From a virus, in the IMG/VR virus record IMGVR_UViG_3300007344_000287, positions 1 through 22,189 of that record: a stretch of 22,189 bases of DNA; one strand, given 5' to 3'. How positions within the stretch are numbered: the first letter of the stretch is position 1; the number at the start of each line of letters is the position of its first letter. The translations under genes and the position numbers were made by a program. Below are positions 21,255-22,189 of this stretch, one piece after another. The notes below the pieces were generated by a model, which did no database searches, was not told where the DNA came from, and saw only the letters and a program-made list of their open reading frames with translations.

Positions 21255-21632
21255 TTATTCAGTTTTCCAAGATTCTGCGAGATCTTCACCAAGTGCGATA
21301 GTCTCACCGTCCACGGTGACAACGTAAGGCGTTTCTAGTTGCCACGGCTCCACGTCGGCAACCAATCCATTCGCGATCAGGAATTGCATAGTTGCCGCAT
21401 GGCGGCCAGCCAGGGCAGTCCAGTTAGCGGCACCTAGAGTTTCTAATTTTGCAATCAGCTTGTCGCGATCAATGAGCGAATCAGGCGTGCCCCAGAAATC
21501 TTGGAAACCCGCAATGATCGCATCGACGAAACGAGTCATCGCTAGGTTTTCGTTGTTCAGCGCCCTCTGTGCGTCTTCCTGCGCTTCAGTTCGCTCTTGA
21601 GTTGTTACTGTGAAGATAGGCGATGCTTTCAT
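21255..21632 (-). CDS. Hypothetical late protein, 125 aa
   Basis: The 125-residue product has a helical first half (EAQEDAQRALNNENLAMTRF, then ANWTALAGRHAATMQFL) and a C-terminal strand region (YVVTVDGETIALGEDLAESW). The family is not recognised. It lies between two fibre-like genes with 8- and 15-nt gaps, so it probably acts with them, for example as an accessory to fibre attachment or folding. The leader (CATAACCAAAACC) is A/C-rich, with no Shine-Dalgarno sequence. Confidence 0.6.
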   Translation of the reverse strand: MKASPIFTVTTQERTEAQEDAQRALNNENLAMTRFVDAIIAGFQDFWGTPDSLIDRDKLIAKLETLGAANWTALAGRHAATMQFLIANGLVADVEPWQLETPYVVTVDGETIALGEDLAESWKTE

Positions 21633-21647
21633 GGTTTTGGTTATGGG

Positions 21648-22189
21648 TTAGGTCCCGATTGCTGGTGTTCCGGCATTATTCCAAAGAATTCCTGGGCCAG
21701 GATTGCTGGTGGGCAAGTTAGAGATATGAACTGTTCTTGCAGTCCCCGTCCCCGCTGCTTCTGCGCCAATCTCAAGCACGTTAGACGACCAACGGAAAAA
21801 CGCGCGCTCGTAGTTACTCGCGTCCGTGTAGGTGTTGTAGAGGTGGTAAGCCTGGGCGTTGGTGCCGTTGCGTTGATCTAGAATATCTGCGGCACTGCTA
21901 GTAAGTTTTGCATTTCCGAATGCCCCGCCGATGCCGAGTGTCGAGACAATATTAAGGGAAGAGAGGAGCGACGCACCTCCACCATAGATCCGCACAGCAT
22001 ACCCGCCAGATCCGAGAACCTGGGCCGCTCCGCCTGCAGCGGTTAGGTCAATAATATTGTTACTGTAAATTCTGCCCGCTTCATTCCCAACCGCACCAAT
22101 AACAGTTCCCGCCACATTAGGCACCAGCGCATTTCCTGCGCCTGCGCCCCAACCGGTGATGCCGCCGCCGGCCAAGTCGAGAATTTGAA
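21648..22189 (-). CDS. Phage fibre-like protein, N-terminus beyond the window
   Basis: The frame is open to the right edge; a TTG at 22175 is available, but the frame continues upstream of it (QILD before LAGGG), so this is a 3' part only. It has Gly/Ala/Ser-rich beta repeats and a conserved HLYNTYTDASNYERAFFRWS segment, then VLEIGAEAAGTGTARTVHIS. It ends with the LPTS-type terminus seen in the neighbouring 298-aa protein. This segment is widespread in phage fibre proteins. The likely role is host recognition or virion decoration. Confidence 0.7.
   Translation of the reverse strand, partial: QILDLAGGGITGWGAGAGNALVPNVAGTVIGAVGNEAGRIYSNNIIDLTAAGGAAQVLGSGGYAVRIYGGGASLLSSLNIVSTLGIGGAFGNAKLTSSAADILDQRNGTNAQAYHLYNTYTDASNYERAFFRWSSNVLEIGAEAAGTGTARTVHISNLPTSNPGPGILWNNAGTPAIGT

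Overview
The window is most simply read as part of the genome of a temperate, lambda-like siphophage (long non-contractile tail) in its unintegrated or circular form. Three things support this: a complete tail module with a tape-measure gene and a lambda-type frameshifted chaperone pair; a tyrosine integrase beside what looks like an attP site containing the 5' half of a tRNA-Trp; and phage genes on both sides of that att site. The host is not stated. The integrase style and the nearly complete lack of Shine-Dalgarno sequences (starts are instead preceded by A/C-rich leaders) suggest a Verrucomicrobiota-like or similar host. This is inference. No terminase, portal, capsid or lysis gene is visible.

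Layout, left to right. (1) About 1-4274, minus strand: a tightly overlapping early operon (many ATGA, TAATG and TGATG junctions). Read in transcription order it encodes a small membrane protein, several small unknown proteins, a ssDNA-binding-like protein with a DDIPF tail, a winged-helix-like protein, small unknowns, an ORF interrupted by one TGA, a Mom-like DNA-modification acyltransferase whose reading frame runs through a tRNA-Gly-like sequence, and a PDDEXK/Hjc-like nuclease. (2) 4421-5272: a probable genetic switch made of two divergent, paralogous ribbon-helix-helix (RHH) proteins too short to stand out by length. GCACATGC-type operator half-sites lie on both flanks of the minus-strand RHH gene, and nine tandem 29-bp repeats lie just beyond the plus-strand one. 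(3) 5273-6019: gene-free DNA with a minus-strand terminator and an attP region (tRNA-Trp half flanked by TTGTCGCCAC-type repeats). (4) 6020-7108, plus strand: integrase.

(5) 7051-22189, minus strand: late genes. Read from the right they are fibre-like proteins, small unknowns, tail terminator, major tail protein, tail chaperone G and its -1 frameshift extension, tape measure, three minor tail/tip proteins, a J-like hub, and a collagen-like tail fibre of about 960 residues. The fibre is followed, with overlapping genes throughout, by a glycosyltransferase, a Cys-rich mini-protein, a DUF115/sialyltransferase-like protein, a SAM methyltransferase and a sigma-70-like protein. The sigma-like gene converges on, and overlaps, the integrase 3' end.

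Most noteworthy: the RHH pair with operator motifs and repeat array; the tRNA embedded in-frame in the mom-like gene; the glyco-cassette attached to a collagen-like fibre; the canonical GGGAAAG slippery site; and the attP that carries a tRNA 5' half rather than the usual 3' half.
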